This document shows positions 62,988 through 64,000 of a stretch of 64,000 nucleotides of DNA, piece by piece. The position numbers and the translations under genes are program-made. The notes under the pieces were generated by a model. That model had not been told where the DNA came from, did not search any database, and saw only the letters and a program-made list of their open reading frames with translations. The DNA is taken from assembly GCF_015356825.1 (NCBI RefSeq), contig NZ_JAACYW010000013.1, positions 19,516 through 83,515 of the forward strand, given 5' to 3'. Source of the stretch: Catenulispora rubra (GTDB taxonomy: Bacteria; Actinomycetota; Actinomycetes; Streptomycetales; Catenulisporaceae). Within the stretch, counting starts at the first letter, position 1, and each line of letters opens with the position of its first letter.

Positions 62988-64000
62988 TCAGCGAGCCGAG
63001 GTTCGCCCGTACTGGGAGCTGCAGGACGGGTAGTTGTTCTCGCCGGGCCCGAGGACGTAGGGGTCGGCCTGCTCGGCGGCGAGCAGGAACCAGGAGGTCG
63101 CTCCGGTGTGGAGCGAGGCGTAGTAGGTGTCGCCGAAACCGGTCTGCAGGCCGTCCGAGGAGGCGGCGACGATACCGTTGCCGTCGGTGTTCGGCGCGGA
63201 TGCCTGCGCGGCCTCCAGCGAGTTCAACAACTTGGTCGCTGCCGCGGCGTCGCCTCGGGCGTTGCGCGTGTACAGGGCGTCCAGCAGGTGGGCGGTACCT
63301 TCGAACCAGACCTTTGAGGTGTCGGCGTTGGAGAAGCTGACGCCGGTGAAGCCGTTGTCGGACGCGGCCAGATGGGTCTGGGCCCAACTCACCGCCTGCG
63401 CGTAGGCCGGGTCGTGAGTGGCCAGGTAGGACCAGGTCTGGACGTCCTCGGGCACCGGGGAGGTGTTCGTGGTGACGCCGTCGGGGTCGGTCCCGGTCCA
63501 CAGGTGGCCGGTGCCCGGGTCGAGCATGGACTTGACGAACCCGAACGCGGTCCGCGAGCGCGTCGACCACGTGGGGTCGCAGGACACCTTGGCCAGGGCC
63601 GCGAAGAACGCGCCGACGTCGATGTTGTGCTCGGTCGCCTTGTACGTCAGGGGATTGTTGTTCGCATCCTGACCGCCCGTGTAGCCGGGCACGCCTCGGG
63701 TGCCGTCGAAGGTGTTGTTCTGGATCCAGTTCGCCAGTGCGACAGCCGCGGTCAGATAGGCGCCGTCGCCGGTGTCCGCGTACAGGTGGACGAAGGCGAG
63801 CCCGGCCCATGCCTGGTTGCCGGTGTAGGTGGCGTTGGACCCGACATAGGGCGCGCCGGTACTGGTGATGAACGGATCGGGCTGGTACGACGCGCGCAGG
63901 CGGCCGTCCGGCGTGACGTCGTGCTGCTGGGCGTAGATCAGGCTGTTGCCCAGGACCTTCGCGTGGGCGAGGTCGGACGCGGTGGCGCGCTGCAGATAGG
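62988..64000 (-). CDS. (Alpha/alpha)-barrel-like protein, 5' end outside the window
   Basis: Open frame from beyond 64,000 to the stop at 62988, at least 337 residues. Translation of the edge gives YLQRATASDLAHAKVLGNSL, GNQAWAGLAFVHLYADTGDG, and later EHNIDVGAFFAALAKVSCD, DTSKVWFEGTAHLLDALYTR and DTYYASLHTGATSWFLLAAE. Repeating helical hairpins with Trp/His at their ends resemble six-hairpin glycosidase-type barrels, fitting a carbohydrate-active role next to the sugar transporter; I cannot name the family. The stop is 69 bp before the binding-protein start, so it could lead the operon. Confidence 0.65.
   Translation of the reverse strand, partial: YLQRATASDLAHAKVLGNSLIYAQQHDVTPDGRLRASYQPDPFITSTGAPYVGSNATYTGNQAWAGLAFVHLYADTGDGAYLTAAVALANWIQNNTFDGTRGVPGYTGGQDANNNPLTYKATEHNIDVGAFFAALAKVSCDPTWSTRSRTAFGFVKSMLDPGTGHLWTGTDPDGVTTNTSPVPEDVQTWSYLATHDPAYAQAVSWAQTHLAASDNGFTGVSFSNADTSKVWFEGTAHLLDALYTRNARGDAAAATKLLNSLEAAQASAPNTDGNGIVAASSDGLQTGFGDTYYASLHTGATSWFLLAAEQADPYVLGPGENNYPSCSSQYGRTSAR

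Overview
The window is high-GC DNA with actinomycete codon use, GTGA/ATGA translational coupling, SARP and LAL regulators and a TTA-codon regulator. It therefore suggests a streptomycete-like filamentous actinobacterium (Streptomycetales/Catenulisporales breadth; I cannot fix the genus).

Region 1 (about 1-32,975) is a complete prodiginine (red-type) biosynthetic cluster, recognised by gene content and domain order. A SARP activator (redD-like) and a convergent pseudo-response regulator (redZ-like) lie at the left end. The long minus-strand array then reads, in transcription order: redP-redQ-redR (starter fatty acid synthesis), redO-redN-redM (prolyl carrier protein, alpha-oxoamine synthase, prolyl-AMP ligase), a giant redL fused to redK (2-alkylpyrrole synthesis), redJ (thioesterase), redI (O-methyltransferase), redH (final condensation) and redG (Rieske cyclase). 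A TetR repressor gene, redX, redW, redY and an MMPL exporter follow. To the right, on the plus strand, are a small membrane protein, a kinase-fold-like protein, the redU phosphopantetheinyl transferase and redV. The expected branches are 4-methoxy-2,2'-bipyrrole-5-carbaldehyde (MBC) from proline via M/O/W/X/N/I, the 2-alkylpyrrole via P/Q/R/L-K, their joining by H and oxidative ring closure by G. Unusual points are the L-K fusion, an embedded TetR gene with a four-copy 13-bp operator array, an MMPL pump, and a TTA codon in redD rather than redZ.

Region 2 (about 33,000-35,970) is a boundary zone: an IS982-type transposase scar, a PadR regulator/membrane protein pair with a perfect palindrome at its start, and a frameshifted serine recombinase.

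Region 3 (about 35,970-47,050) is a defence island. It holds a two-gene TRYPCO1 / trypsin-nSTAND-WD40 conflict system whose WD40 part has 21 repeats, some almost identical in DNA. It also holds a three-gene ABC-three-component (ABC-3C) system, an IS3 remnant, and wreckage of a TPR gene and a nuclease-like gene.

Region 4 (about 47,050-58,150) is gene-poor. It contains a small secreted protein, a short ORF just ahead of a large LAL-type LuxR regulator, a decayed nitrilase, a two-helix membrane protein, and the frameshifted remains of an integrase/excisionase pair of the actinomycete integrative-element type.

Region 5 (58,156-64,000) returns to ordinary metabolism: a GH20 beta-N-acetylhexosaminidase with a coupled sugar ABC transporter (two permeases, lipoprotein binding protein, no ATPase gene) and a secreted or cytosolic (alpha/alpha)-barrel-like protein that runs off the end. 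I saw no rRNA, tRNA or CRISPR array. All functions are inferred by reading motifs; no database search was run.
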